A DNA stretch of 64,000 bases from Pleomorphomonas koreensis DSM 23070 (GCF_000425185.1 NZ_AULH01000012.1:116243-180242), one strand, 5' to 3'. Shown: positions 8,324 through 17,193, numbered from the stretch's first letter. Notes: generated from the sequence alone by a model not told the origin. Numbers and translations: made by a program.

Positions 8324-11314
8324 GTGTCCGCGAACACGCCCAACATGCCCACGTCGCTGCCCACCGATCCCTGGCGTCTGGTCGAAACCGCCTGGGAGCC
8401 CGGTGCCAACCTGTTGCGCGAGACGCTGTTCGCGCTCGGCAACGGCCATATCGGCACCCGTGGCAGCCATGACGAGACCTGGCGCGGCGACGTCGAGGCC
8501 AGCATGGAAGGCACCTACGTCAACGGCTTCTACGATACCGAGGCGATCCGCTATCCCGAGAACGCCTACGGCTTCGCCCGCGTCAACGAGTTCATGCTGA
8601 ACCTGCCCAACGCCAAGGGCGTCGAGATCGGCATCGACGGCGAGCGCTTCAACCTCGCCACCGGCACCATCCTCGCCTACGAGCGCAGCCTCGACTTCCG
8701 CGAGGGCGTGCTGGTGCGTTCCGTCGAGTGGAAGTCGCCGGCCGGTCGCCGGCTGCGCATCGTCTCGAAGCGTCTTGTCAGCCTCGCCCACAGCGCCATC
8801 CTCGCCCAGCAGGTGACGGTGACGCCGCTCGACGCCGATGCCGCGATCGAGTTCACCGCCACCATCGACAGCGCCGTGCGTGGGGGAGGGGAGAGCTTCG
8901 ACCCGCGCCTCGGCTCCGGCGCCTCCGCCCGGGCGCTCACCGCCGTCGAGTCTTCCGTCGAACCGGGCCGGGCGGTGCTGGTCTGCCGCACCCGCCACAG
9001 CGGCCTGACGCTGCGTGTCGAGACGCTCGCCTCGGTGGCCGGCGCCGACAGCACGGCCGACGAGGCGGACGGCATCCTCGCCCAGCGCTTCCGCGTCGCC
9101 GCCAGAGCCGGCGAAGCCGTGACGCTTCAGAAGATCACCGCCATCGTCACCAGCCGCGACGCGCCGGCCGAGGCGCTCGCCGGCCGCGCCGCCGACGCGC
9201 TGGAGGCCGCGCGCACCCAGGGCTTCGAGGGTCTGGCCGCCGAGCAGCGCGCCAGTCTCGCCGTCTTCTGGGACAAGGCCGACATCGAGATCGAGGGCGA
9301 CGACGCCCTGTCGCAGGGCCTGCACTTCAATCTCTACCATCTCTACCAGGCGATCGGCCGCGACGGCCGCACCAACATCGCCGCCAAGGGCCTGACCGGC
9401 GAGGGCTACGAGGGCCATTCCTTCTGGGACACCGAGATCTACGTGCTGCCGGTGTTTCTGCGCACCATGCCGGAACTGGCCCGCGCCGTGCTCTGCCACC
9501 GCATCGGCTATCTCGACAAGGCGCGGGCGCGGGCCCGCGACCTCGGCCATGCCCGCGGCGCGCTCTACCCCTGGCGGACCATCACCGGCGAGGAATGCTC
9601 GGCCTATTTCCCGGCGGGAACGGCGCAGTACCACATCAACGCCGACATCGCCTTCGCCATCAAGCAGTATGTCGAGACGACCGGCGACGTCTCGCTGCTC
9701 ACCGACGGCGCGGCGGAACTGGTGTTCGAGACGGCGCGCGTCTGGGCCGATCTCGCTCACCCGGTTGACGGCAGCTACCGCATCGACGAGGTGACCGGGC
9801 CGGACGAATACACCGCCCTCGTCAACAACAACTTCTACACCAACGTGATGGCCAAGACCCATCTGGCCTTCGCCGCCGAGATCGCCGGGCGGCTCGGCCG
9901 CGAGGCGCCGGAGGTCTTCGCGGCGCTGTCGAAGAAGCTCGGCCTCGACGCCGGCGAGATCGACCACTGGTCCGACGTATCCGACAGCCTGCTGCTGCCC
10001 TATGACGCGGCGCGCGGCATCCATGCCCAGGACGACGCCTTCCTCAACCGCAAGGTCTGGGACTTCGCCGGCACGCCGGCCAGCAACTATCCGCTGCTGC
10101 TGCACTATCATCCGCTGGTCATCTACCGCCATCAGGTCTGCAAGCAGGCCGACGTGCTGCTCGCCCTGTTCCTGCGCGGTGACCTGTTCGCCAGGGCGGT
10201 GAAGCGGCGCGACTTCGATTACTACGAGCCCATCACCACCCACGATTCCTCACTGTCCACCTGCATCCACTCGATCATCGCCGCCGAGGTTGGTCTCCGC
10301 GAACGGGCCTATGGCTTCTTCATGGACGCTGCCCGCATGGATATCGACAACACCCACGGCAACACCTTCCACGGCGTGCATACGGCGGCGATGGGCGGCA
10401 CCTGGATGAGCGTCGTGCACGGCTTCGCCGGCCTCCGGGCCGTCAACGGCGAACTGCATTTCGCCCCCTACCTGCCCGAGGGCTGGCGGCGCTACCGCTT
10501 CCGCCTCGTCGACCACGGCCGCACGCTGGAGATCGCCGTCTCGGCGGCCCGCGTCGAGTTCCGCCTGGTCGAGGGCGAGGCGATCCGCCTCTTCCATCGC
10601 GGTGAGCCGATCGACCTGTCGGCGGCCGAATCGGTGCGCGTCGCGCCGCTGCCGCCGGCCTTCGCGCGGAAGCCGTTCAAGGCCGTGGTGTTCGATCTCG
10701 ACGGCGTCATCACCGACACCGCCCGCTTCCACCATCTCGCCTGGAAGCGGCTGGCCGATACGCTGGGCATCGGCTTCGACGACGAACTGGCCGAGAGCCT
10801 GAAGGGCATCGACCGCCGCATGTCGCTGACGATGATCCTCGACAAGGGCGGCGTCACGCTGGAGCCGGCCGAATTCGATCGTCTCGCCGACATGAAGAAC
10901 GTCTGGTACAAGGAACTGATCGGCACCATGACGCGCGACGATCTGCTGCCCGGCGCCCTGGAGACGCTTGAGGCGGTGCGCGCCGCCGGCCTCAAGGTCG
11001 GCCTCGCCTCGGTCAGCCAGAACGCCCCGGCCATCCTGGAACGGCTCGGCATCGCCGACCTGTTCGACGCGGTGGTCGACGCGCGGCTGCTCGCGCGCGG
11101 CAAGCCCGATCCGGAAATCTTCCTGAAGGCGGCGGCGCAGCTTGGCGTCGAGCCGGCCGACTGCCTCGGCGTCGAGGACGCGGTGGCCGGGGTCGCCTCG
11201 ATCAAGGGCGCCGGCATGGCGGCGCTCGGCATCGGCCGTCCCTCGGTGTTGACCGAGGCCGACGCGGTGATCCCCGGCCTCGACGACTTCGTGCTCGACG
11301 ACTATCTCGCCTGA
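8324..11314 (+). CDS. GH65 disaccharide phosphorylase fused to beta-phosphoglucomutase
   Basis: A 996-residue bifunctional protein. Residues 1 to about 770 form a glycoside hydrolase family 65 phosphorylase (maltose, trehalose, kojibiose or nigerose type): N-terminal beta-sandwich, then the (alpha/alpha)6 barrel with GHSFWDTEIYV and the catalytic acid Glu495 in VTGPDEYT. It would split an alpha-glucoside with phosphate to beta-glucose 1-phosphate. Residues about 783-996 are a HAD beta-phosphoglucomutase: nucleophile Asp791 and acid Asp793 in VFDLDGVITDT, then GLASVS and GKPDPEIF with VEDAVAG, converting that product to glucose 6-phosphate. The start is GTG 8324, six bases after AAGGAGA. The fusion channels both steps in one polypeptide. 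Which disaccharide is used cannot be read from sequence. Control is by the adjacent LacI-type regulator. Confidence 0.93.
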   Translation: MSANTPNMPTSLPTDPWRLVETAWEPGANLLRETLFALGNGHIGTRGSHDETWRGDVEASMEGTYVNGFYDTEAIRYPENAYGFARVNEFMLNLPNAKGVEIGIDGERFNLATGTILAYERSLDFREGVLVRSVEWKSPAGRRLRIVSKRLVSLAHSAILAQQVTVTPLDADAAIEFTATIDSAVRGGGESFDPRLGSGASARALTAVESSVEPGRAVLVCRTRHSGLTLRVETLASVAGADSTADEADGILAQRFRVAARAGEAVTLQKITAIVTSRDAPAEALAGRAADALEAARTQGFEGLAAEQRASLAVFWDKADIEIEGDDALSQGLHFNLYHLYQAIGRDGRTNIAAKGLTGEGYEGHSFWDTEIYVLPVFLRTMPELARAVLCHRIGYLDKARARARDLGHARGALYPWRTITGEECSAYFPAGTAQYHINADIAFAIKQYVETTGDVSLLTDGAAELVFETARVWADLAHPVDGSYRIDEVTGPDEYTALVNNNFYTNVMAKTHLAFAAEIAGRLGREAPEVFAALSKKLGLDAGEIDHWSDVSDSLLLPYDAARGIHAQDDAFLNRKVWDFAGTPASNYPLLLHYHPLVIYRHQVCKQADVLLALFLRGDLFARAVKRRDFDYYEPITTHDSSLSTCIHSIIAAEVGLRERAYGFFMDAARMDIDNTHGNTFHGVHTAAMGGTWMSVVHGFAGLRAVNGELHFAPYLPEGWRRYRFRLVDHGRTLEIAVSAARVEFRLVEGEAIRLFHRGEPIDLSAAESVRVAPLPPAFARKPFKAVVFDLDGVITDTARFHHLAWKRLADTLGIGFDDELAESLKGIDRRMSLTMILDKGGVTLEPAEFDRLADMKNVWYKELIGTMTRDDLLPGALETLEAVRAAGLKVGLASVSQNAPAILERLGIADLFDAVVDARLLARGKPDPEIFLKAAAQLGVEPADCLGVEDAVAGVASIKGAGMAALGIGRPSVLTEADAVIPGLDDFVLDDYLA

Positions 11315-11460
11315 GGGCGGGTTTGGGAGCCGCGCATTGACGAAAGGCGAGAGTTGAGGCTCAATCCCGGTGTATTCGGGCCGCGGCGTTCCGGCTCGAC
11401 GCCGGGCGGCGCGGCCCGGATGGACGAGATCCTCCGCCGGGGCGAGGGAACGCCACTTGA

Positions 11461-11503
11461 GCAATTCCAGGAAAAGTGTGATCGCTTCTCCGTCCGGAAT
11501 TGC
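11461..11503. repeat. RIME-like palindromic intergenic repeat
   Basis: The arms GCAATTCC (11461-11468) and GGAATTGC (11496-11503) are perfect inverted repeats around an AGGAAAAGTGTGATCGCTTC-type centre. The pattern resembles the short mosaic palindromes scattered through rhizobial genomes. It lies in the 250-base gap before the XRE-cupin regulator. Confidence 0.55.
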
Positions 11504-11568
11504 CCGAAACCAGGAAGCCTGAGCGTGTCCATGAAGAAGCGCTCCGGCCAGGAAAGTGTCTTGAAGAA

Positions 11569-12189
11569 ATGGACGACGCGGTCCTCGTTGATGTCCCTAG
11601 CTCCCAGCCCGAAGACCCCCGCCACGGCATGCCCGCCGGCCTTGGCACGCGGCTGAAGCTGGCGCGCCAGACGCGCGGCATGACGCTGAAGGCGCTGGCC
11701 GAGGCGGCGAGCTGCTCGGAGAGCCTGCTGTCGAAGATCGAGAACGGCAAGGCGTCGCCGTCGCTGCCCATGCTCCATCGCATCATCAAGGTGCTCGACA
11801 AGAACATCGGCTGGTTCTTCGAGGAGTCGCACGGCGAGGAGGGCATGATCTTCCGCGCCGGCACGCGGCCGGTGCTGACGCTCGATCCCCTGCGCCGCGG
11901 CAAGGGCATCGCGCTCGAGCGGGTCATTCCCTATTCGCCCGGCCATCTCCTCCAGTGCAACATCCACCACGTCGAGGTGGGCGGCGAGAGTGCCGGCCCC
12001 ATCCAGCACGTCGGCGAGGAAGTCGGCTACGTCATCGCCGGCGAGGTGGAACTGATCGTCGACAGCCGCCGCTTCCGCCTGTCGGAAGGCGACGCCTTCG
12101 TCTTCAACTCCGAACTTCCGCATCACTATCGCAACGCCGGTGACACGCGGGCCAGCATATTCTGGGTCAACACGCCGGCGACGTTCTAG
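11569..12189 (+). CDS. XRE-family regulator with C-terminal cupin domain
   Basis: A 206-residue transcription factor. The N-terminal helix-turn-helix is about residues 22-76 (GTRLKLARQTRGMTLKALAE...SESLLSKIENGKASPSLPML), and the C-terminal half is a cupin (HHVEVGGES...HVGEEVGYVIAGEVELIV and LSEGDAFVFNSELPHHYRN), which senses a small ligand. ATG 11569 is preferred; a TTG at 11500 in the same frame would add 23 atypical residues and lies inside the palindromic repeat. It is transcribed toward the ABC/amidohydrolase operon that starts 200 bases downstream, whose promoter it probably controls. Regulators of this class often govern amino-acid, polyamine or amide catabolism. Confidence 0.9.
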   Translation: MDDAVLVDVPSSQPEDPRHGMPAGLGTRLKLARQTRGMTLKALAEAASCSESLLSKIENGKASPSLPMLHRIIKVLDKNIGWFFEESHGEEGMIFRAGTRPVLTLDPLRRGKGIALERVIPYSPGHLLQCNIHHVEVGGESAGPIQHVGEEVGYVIAGEVELIVDSRRFRLSEGDAFVFNSELPHHYRNAGDTRASIFWVNTPATF

Positions 12190-12302
12190 GCCGCGTCGGC
12201 GGCTTTCCCGCGCGCCGCGCCGTCGCCTCAGTTGGCCTTGGCATCGGCGCCGTCCGGGCCAGAACAGGGGCGGAATGCCGCCAAAGTCGCCATTCAAGCT
12301 AC

Positions 12303-12331
12303 TTGACAGCAAATCAATGTTCTTGAATTAT
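12303..12331 (+). promoter_or_regulatory. Strong sigma70-type promoter of the ABC/amidohydrolase operon
   Basis: TTGACA at 12303-12308 and AATTAT at 12326-12331 are separated by 17 bases. The 5' untranslated region to the binding-protein ATG would be about 50 bases. A short inverted repeat (TCAA...TTGA) lies in the spacer and could be a regulator site. Confidence 0.7.
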
Positions 12332-12388
12332 CGACGAGCGTGAGAAACGCCCAGCCCGAAAACGGGCGGTCCGAAAAGGGGAACCCAG

Positions 12389-13324
12389 ATGTCTATTTCC
12401 AAGCTACTCGCGGGCTGCGCGATGGCGGCTGCCGCTGCCCTGTCCGTGTCGGCGGCCTCCGCCGAGACCTTCGCGCTCGTCAACATCAACCAGCAGGCGC
12501 TGTTCTTCAACCAGATCAACGACGGCGCCACGGCGGCCGCCAAGGCGGCGGGCGTCGACCTCGTCATCTTCAACGCCAACAACGTGCCGGCCGCCCAGAA
12601 CGACGCCATCGAGAACTACATCACCCAGAAGGTCGACGGCATCATCCTGGTGGCCATCGACGTCAACGGCGTCAAGCCGGCCATCACCGCCGCCAAGGCG
12701 GCCGGCATTCCGGTGATCGCCATCGACGCGCAGATTCCCGACGGCGACAACGTCGCCTTCGTCGGCGTCGACAACACCAAGGCCGGCGAGGACATCGGCA
12801 CGTTCTACGCCGACTACGTCAAGGCCGAGATGGGCGGCAAGGCGACGGTCGGCATCGTCGGCGCCCTCAACTCCTTCATCCAGAACCAGCGGCTCGACGG
12901 CTTCAAGAAGGCCGTGCAAGGCAGCGGCGCCGACGTCACCTTCCTCGATACCGTCGACGGCCAGAACGTCCAGGACGTGGCGCTGTCGGCCGCCGAGAAC
13001 CTGATGACCGCCAACCCGCAGATGTCGACGCTCTACGCCACCGGCGAGCCGGCGCTGATCGGCGCGGTATCGGCGGTCACCGCCCAGAGCCACACCGACA
13101 GCGTCAAGGTGTTCGGCTGGGACCTGACCAAGCAGGCCGCCCAGGGCATCGAGGAAGGCTGGGTCGTCGCCGTCGTCCAGCAGGACCCGGCCGGCGAGGG
13201 CAAGGCCGCCGTCGAGGCGCTGATGACGCTGAAGAAGGGCGGCACGGTCGATCCGATCATCAACGTCCCCGTGACCATCGTCACCAAGAACAACGTCGCC
13301 GACTTCAAGTCGATGTTCCAATAA
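12389..13324 (+). CDS. Sugar ABC transporter periplasmic binding protein
   Basis: A 311-residue periplasmic ligand-binding protein of the ribose/LacI-like fold. A signal peptide covers residues 1-25 with an ASA-E cleavage site. The mature protein starts with the first beta strand TFALVNINQQALFFNQINDGA and has NNVPAAQNDAIENYI, IDAQIPDGDNVAFVGVDN and the lobe-crossing GWDLTKQAAQGIEEGW typical of the family. GGGGAAC lies before the ATG. It is the first gene of the operon and binds the substrate that the adjacent ATPase and permease import. The ligand is unknown; family members bind pentoses, hexoses and polyols, but operon content suggests something decorated. Confidence 0.92.
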   Translation: MSISKLLAGCAMAAAAALSVSAASAETFALVNINQQALFFNQINDGATAAAKAAGVDLVIFNANNVPAAQNDAIENYITQKVDGIILVAIDVNGVKPAITAAKAAGIPVIAIDAQIPDGDNVAFVGVDNTKAGEDIGTFYADYVKAEMGGKATVGIVGALNSFIQNQRLDGFKKAVQGSGADVTFLDTVDGQNVQDVALSAAENLMTANPQMSTLYATGEPALIGAVSAVTAQSHTDSVKVFGWDLTKQAAQGIEEGWVVAVVQQDPAGEGKAAVEALMTLKKGGTVDPIINVPVTIVTKNNVADFKSMFQ

Positions 13325-13344
13325 GCCGAGCCAGCACGGGCGGC

Positions 13345-13391
13345 GGGGCGCCGGGGTACGCAACCGAAGAGGAGCGGCCCCGTGGCGCCCC
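13345..13391 (+). promoter_or_regulatory. Large GC hairpin between binding protein and ATPase genes
   Basis: GGGGCGCC (13345-13352) followed by GGGG pairs with CCCC (13378-13381) and GGCGCCCC (13384-13391). No T run follows. A stem here commonly stabilises the upstream binding-protein message relative to the membrane genes. Confidence 0.55.
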
Positions 13392-13493
13392 GGCCGTTCG
13401 TACGCCGGCCGGCCGCCGTTCGGGCTTGCCGGCCCGGCTTCAGGCTCGGACAATGGAGCTTCTCAGACGAGGCGCTCCCGACTGGACTTCAGC

Positions 13494-14291
13494 ATGACCG
13501 AAAGTTCGCTCTACCGCGTCCGGATGACCGGTATTTCCAAGCGTTATCATCCCATCCAGGTGCTCGACGACGTGTCGTTGACGCTGAAGCCCGGCGAGGT
13601 GCTCGGCCTGGTCGGCGACAACGGCGCCGGCAAGTCGACGCTCTCCAAGGTGCTGTCCGGGGCGATCATCCCCGACGCCGGCCGCATCGAGATCGACGGC
13701 GAGGCCGTCAGCTTCGCCACCCCCGCCGACGCCCGCGCCGCCCGCGTCGAGATGGTCTACCAGGACCTCTCTCTCTGCGACACGGTCGACGTCGCCGGCA
13801 ACCTGTTCCTCGGCCGCGAGCCGCGCCGCCGCGTCGCCGGCCTTTCCTTCCTCGACAAGCCGCGCATGCACGCCGAGGCGCGCGCCATGCTCGACCGGCT
13901 CGGCATCGTCATCGCCGACACCCGCCTCAAGGTGGAAAACCTGTCCGGCGGCCAGCGGCAGTCGATCGCCATCGGCCGCGCCGCCTCCTTTGATCCGCGC
14001 GTCCTGATCATGGACGAGCCGACGGCGGCGCTGGCCGTCGCCGAGGTGGAGGCGGTGCTCGACCTGATCCGCGCCGTTAGCGCCCGCGGCGTGTCGGTGA
14101 TCCTGATCACCCACCGCTTGCAGGACCTGTTCCTGGTCTGCGACCGCATCCAGGTGATGTACGAGGGCCGCAACGTCGCCGAACGCCACGTCTCCGACAC
14201 CAGCATCGAGGAAGTGGTCAACCTGATCGTCGGGCGCAAGTTCGCCGCCCGCTCGGCGAAGTCCGCCGACAGCGCGGGAGTGCCGGCATGA
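13494..14291 (+). CDS. Sugar ABC transporter ATP-binding protein, single ATPase domain
   Basis: A 265-residue ATPase with Walker A GDNGAGKST at residues 41-49, signature LSGGQRQ at 150-156 and Walker B VLIMDEP at 170-176, then the switch ITHRL. Unlike the two other sugar ATPases in this window (501 and 502 residues, two domains) it has only one nucleotide-binding domain, so it should act as a homodimer, as in the FrcA-type systems. Its stop overlaps the permease start in an ATGA junction, implying translational coupling. It energises import of the ligand bound by the preceding gene product. Confidence 0.92.
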   Translation: MTESSLYRVRMTGISKRYHPIQVLDDVSLTLKPGEVLGLVGDNGAGKSTLSKVLSGAIIPDAGRIEIDGEAVSFATPADARAARVEMVYQDLSLCDTVDVAGNLFLGREPRRRVAGLSFLDKPRMHAEARAMLDRLGIVIADTRLKVENLSGGQRQSIAIGRAASFDPRVLIMDEPTAALAVAEVEAVLDLIRAVSARGVSVILITHRLQDLFLVCDRIQVMYEGRNVAERHVSDTSIEEVVNLIVGRKFAARSAKSADSAGVPA

Positions 14292-15295
14292 GCGACAGCG
14301 TGATCAAACCGGAGGCGCCGTCGCGCCTCGTCCGGGCGAGCTGGCACGAGAAGGCCGTGGCGCGGGGCGGCGTCGTCTCCATCGCCCTGTTCTTCGCGGC
14401 GGTCTGCATCGTCTTCTCGCTGGCCACCGACGCCTTCCTGACCGCGCCGAACCTCCTCAACATCGTCCGCCAGTCGGCGCCGCTCTTGATCGTCGCCTCG
14501 GCCATGACCTTCGTCATCACCACCGGCGGCATCGACCTGTCGGTCGGCTCGGTGCTGGCGCTGACCGCGACGCTGTCGGCGGTGCTGCTGCAATGGGGCG
14601 TGCCCTGGCCGCTCGTCGTGCTCGGCCTCCTTTGCCTCGGCGCGGCTGTCGGCGCCGCGCAGGGCTTCTTCGTCGCCTATGAGGGCATTCCGGCCTTCAT
14701 CGTCACCCTGGCCGGCCTCTCGGTGATCCGCGGCGTGGCGCTGCTGATCACCGGCGGCTATTCGATCCCCGTCGATCCGGCCAGCCCGTTCAACGTCATC
14801 GGCCGCGCCTGGTTCCTCGGCGTGCCGGTGCCGGCGCTGATCGCCGTCGCCGTGCTGGCCGTCGCCTATATCGTCTTCAACGAGACGGCCTTCGGCCGCT
14901 ACGTCACCGGCGTCGGCGCCAATGCCGAGGCGGTGAGGCGGGCCGGCGTCAACACCCGCCTCGTCACGCTCGCCGTCTACGTGCTGACCGGCGCGGCGGC
15001 GGCGCTGGCCGGCATCATCCTCGCCTCGCGCCTCGGCTCGGGCTCGTCCAACTCCGGCCAGGGCTTCGAGCTGGACGTCATCGCCGCCGTGGTGCTGGGC
15101 GGCACGTCGCTGTTCGGCGGCCGCGGCTCGATCGTCGGCACCGTCCTCGGCGCCCTCACCGTGGCGGTGATCGCCAACGGCCTGATCCTCGCCCATCTGT
15201 CGCCCTTCCTGACGCCGATCGTCACCGGATCGATCATCCTCATCGCCATCTGGCTGAACTTCCGCCTGTTCAAGGGCGGGTCCAGGAGCCGCTGA
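14288..15295 (+). CDS. Sugar ABC transporter permease, RbsC-like
   Basis: A 335-residue inner-membrane permease of the ribose type with about ten hydrophobic segments. It has the family marks FVITTGGIDLSVGSVLALTA, the conserved IPAFIVTLAGLSVIRG, TGVGANAEAVRRAGVN before the EAA-like coupling loop, and a C-terminal VLGGTSLFGGRGSIVGT. It starts within the stop of the ATPase gene. Together with the two preceding genes it forms a complete importer. The phosphotriesterase-family gene starts two bases after its stop, so import and the first enzyme are co-expressed. Confidence 0.93.
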   Translation: MSDSVIKPEAPSRLVRASWHEKAVARGGVVSIALFFAAVCIVFSLATDAFLTAPNLLNIVRQSAPLLIVASAMTFVITTGGIDLSVGSVLALTATLSAVLLQWGVPWPLVVLGLLCLGAAVGAAQGFFVAYEGIPAFIVTLAGLSVIRGVALLITGGYSIPVDPASPFNVIGRAWFLGVPVPALIAVAVLAVAYIVFNETAFGRYVTGVGANAEAVRRAGVNTRLVTLAVYVLTGAAAALAGIILASRLGSGSSNSGQGFELDVIAAVVLGGTSLFGGRGSIVGTVLGALTVAVIANGLILAHLSPFLTPIVTGSIILIAIWLNFRLFKGGSRSR

Positions 15296-15297
15296 CC

Positions 15298-16386
15298 ATG
15301 GACCATCTGTTCAAGGACAAGGCTGAGGAGCGGCGGCCGGTCGGCGTCCGCTCGGGCATGGTGATGACGGTGACCGGGCCGGTGCCGGTGACCGAGATGG
15401 GCGTCACGCTGATGCACGAGCACATCCTGCTCGACGGCGCCAAGGCCTGGCGCTGCCCCTGCGACATCGACGACGAGGGCCGCCGCGTCTCCGAGCAGCC
15501 GGTGAACATCGAGATCATCGGTGAACTCAGGATGAACCCCTATCTCAACCGCGACAACGTGTCGCTCGACGACGCCGACCTCGCCCTGCGCGAACTCGAC
15601 CGCTACAGGCGCTTCGGCGGCAACACGGTGGTCGACGCCACCAGCATCGGCATCGGCCGCGACCCGGAGGCGCTGGCCCGCATCGCCCGCCTGTCCGGCC
15701 TGAAGATCGTCATGGGCAGCGGCTTCTATCTGGAATTCAGCCACCCCGAGTGGATGAAGGCGATGGATGTCGAGGCCATCGCCCGGTTCATCGTCGACGA
15801 CGTCGGCGGCGGCGAGACGCAGCCGCCGATCATGGCCGGCATCATCGGCGAGATCGGCGTTTCCAAGGATTTCACCGAGGCCGAGCGCCGGTCGCTGCGT
15901 GGCGCCGCGCGGGCCTCGGCGCGCACCGGCGTGCCGCTCACCATCCACCTGCCGGGCTGGGAGCGCCTTGCCCATGAGGTGCTCGACGTGGTGGAGGCGG
16001 AGGGCGCCGACCTCCGCCACACCGTGCTCTGCCACATGAACCCGAGCTGGAACGACACCGCCTATCAGGCTGCGCTTGCCGCCCGCGGCGCCTTCATCGA
16101 ATACGACATGATCGGCATGGACTATTACTACGCCGACCAGGATGCCCAATCGCCGTCCGACGAGGACAACGCCCGCGGCGTCCTCAATCTCGTCGAGCGC
16201 GGCTACGCCGACCGCGTGCTGCTGTCGCAGGACGTCTTCCTGAAGATGATGCTGACCCGCTACGGCGGCTTCGGCTACGCCCACGTGCTGCGCCACTTCG
16301 TGCCGCGCCTGAAGCGCCATGGCCTCGACGCCGCCACCATCGACCGCATCCTGATCGACAATCCGAAATCGGTGTTCTCCGCCTGA
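15298..16386 (+). CDS. Phosphotriesterase-family metal hydrolase
   Basis: A 362-residue amidohydrolase-superfamily protein of the phosphotriesterase group. The first metal pair is His40 and His42 in TLMHEHILLD, then GGNTVVDATSIGIGRDPEAL, the GIIGEIGVSKDFT strand where the family carries the metal-bridging Lys or Glu (here apparently Glu), THLPGW-like HLPGW, CHMNPSW and the final LLSQDVF with the catalytic Asp. Most relatives are lactonases or unknown rather than true phosphotriesterases. The protein has no signal peptide, so it acts on the imported compound in the cytoplasm. A lactone or other ester/amide of a sugar is the likely substrate by context. Confidence 0.9.
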   Translation: MDHLFKDKAEERRPVGVRSGMVMTVTGPVPVTEMGVTLMHEHILLDGAKAWRCPCDIDDEGRRVSEQPVNIEIIGELRMNPYLNRDNVSLDDADLALRELDRYRRFGGNTVVDATSIGIGRDPEALARIARLSGLKIVMGSGFYLEFSHPEWMKAMDVEAIARFIVDDVGGGETQPPIMAGIIGEIGVSKDFTEAERRSLRGAARASARTGVPLTIHLPGWERLAHEVLDVVEAEGADLRHTVLCHMNPSWNDTAYQAALAARGAFIEYDMIGMDYYYADQDAQSPSDEDNARGVLNLVERGYADRVLLSQDVFLKMMLTRYGGFGYAHVLRHFVPRLKRHGLDAATIDRILIDNPKSVFSA

Positions 16387-16422
16387 CGGACGCCGTTCAA
16401 GAAACAGCCCGAGGAAAGCAAA

Positions 16423-17190
16423 ATGACTAAGAAGATCCTGCTGGCCGGCGAGTCCTGGGTGTCGACCGCCACCCACATCAAGGGCTTCGACCAGTTCGCC
16501 ACCGTCACCTACCACACCGGCGCCGACGAACTCCTGAAGGCGCTGAAGGGCGGACCGTTCGACGTCACCTTCATGCCCTCGCACGAGGCGCAGCGCGACT
16601 TCCCGCAGACCATGGAGGCGCTTTCGGCCTATGACGCGGTGGTGCTCTCCGACATCGGCGCCAACACGCTGCTCCTCCACCCCGACACATGGATCCACTC
16701 GAAGACCACGCCCAACCGCCTGAAGCTGATCCGCGACTACGTTCTGGCCGGCGGCGGTCTCCTGATGTTCGGCGGCTACTATTCCTTCCAGGGCATCAAC
16801 GGCGGCGCCCGCTACCACAAGACCGCCGTCGAGGATGTGCTGCCGGTCGTCTGCCTGCCGTATGACGACCGCGTCGAGGTGCCCGAGGGCTTCGCCGCCG
16901 TGGTCACTGGCCGAACCGATCACCCGATCCTGAAGGGCCTCGGCGGCGACTGGCCGCTGCTGCTCGGCTTCAACGAGGTGGGCCTGAAGCCCGGCGCCGA
17001 GGTGCTGGCCACCGTCTCGAACGAATACGGCGCGCTGCCGCTGCTCGCCACCGGCCTCTACGGCAAGGGCCGCACCGTCGCCTGGACCTCCGACGTCGGC
17101 CCGCACTGGCTGTCGCCCGACTTCGTCGCCTGGAAGGGCTACAAGACGCTGTTCGAGCAGATGCTGGCCTGGGCGACCGGGCAGGACTGA
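16423..17190 (+). CDS. DUF1355/ThuA-like glutamine-amidotransferase-fold protein
   Basis: A 255-residue protein with a class-I glutamine-amidotransferase-like fold: KILLAGESWVSTATHIKGFD, a central YDAVVLSDIGANTLLLHPDTW and LAGGGLLMFGGYYSFQGINGGARYH, then a domain ending in GRTVAWTSDVGPHW. The family is annotated as putative glutamine amidotransferase, but no Cys stands at the nucleophile elbow (MFGGYYSF), so glutaminase activity is doubtful; relatives such as ThuA are linked to sugar use. AGGAAAG lies before the ATG. It is in the operon between the phosphotriesterase-family and kinase genes and ends 3 bases before the kinase. The exact reaction is unknown. Confidence 0.8.
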   Translation: MTKKILLAGESWVSTATHIKGFDQFATVTYHTGADELLKALKGGPFDVTFMPSHEAQRDFPQTMEALSAYDAVVLSDIGANTLLLHPDTWIHSKTTPNRLKLIRDYVLAGGGLLMFGGYYSFQGINGGARYHKTAVEDVLPVVCLPYDDRVEVPEGFAAVVTGRTDHPILKGLGGDWPLLLGFNEVGLKPGAEVLATVSNEYGALPLLATGLYGKGRTVAWTSDVGPHWLSPDFVAWKGYKTLFEQMLAWATGQD

Positions 17191-17193
17191 GCG

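Noticed and set aside
7073..10243. Antisense open frame of over 1000 codons opposite the amidase-like and phosphorylase genes
   Set aside because: Low-complexity Gly/Asp/Val/Gln-rich shadow frame; it runs across a promoter, an operator and a gene boundary on the other strand.
15298..16386. True organophosphate phosphotriesterase
   Set aside because: Family membership is clear, but the operon and apparent Glu bridge favour a lactonase-like role.
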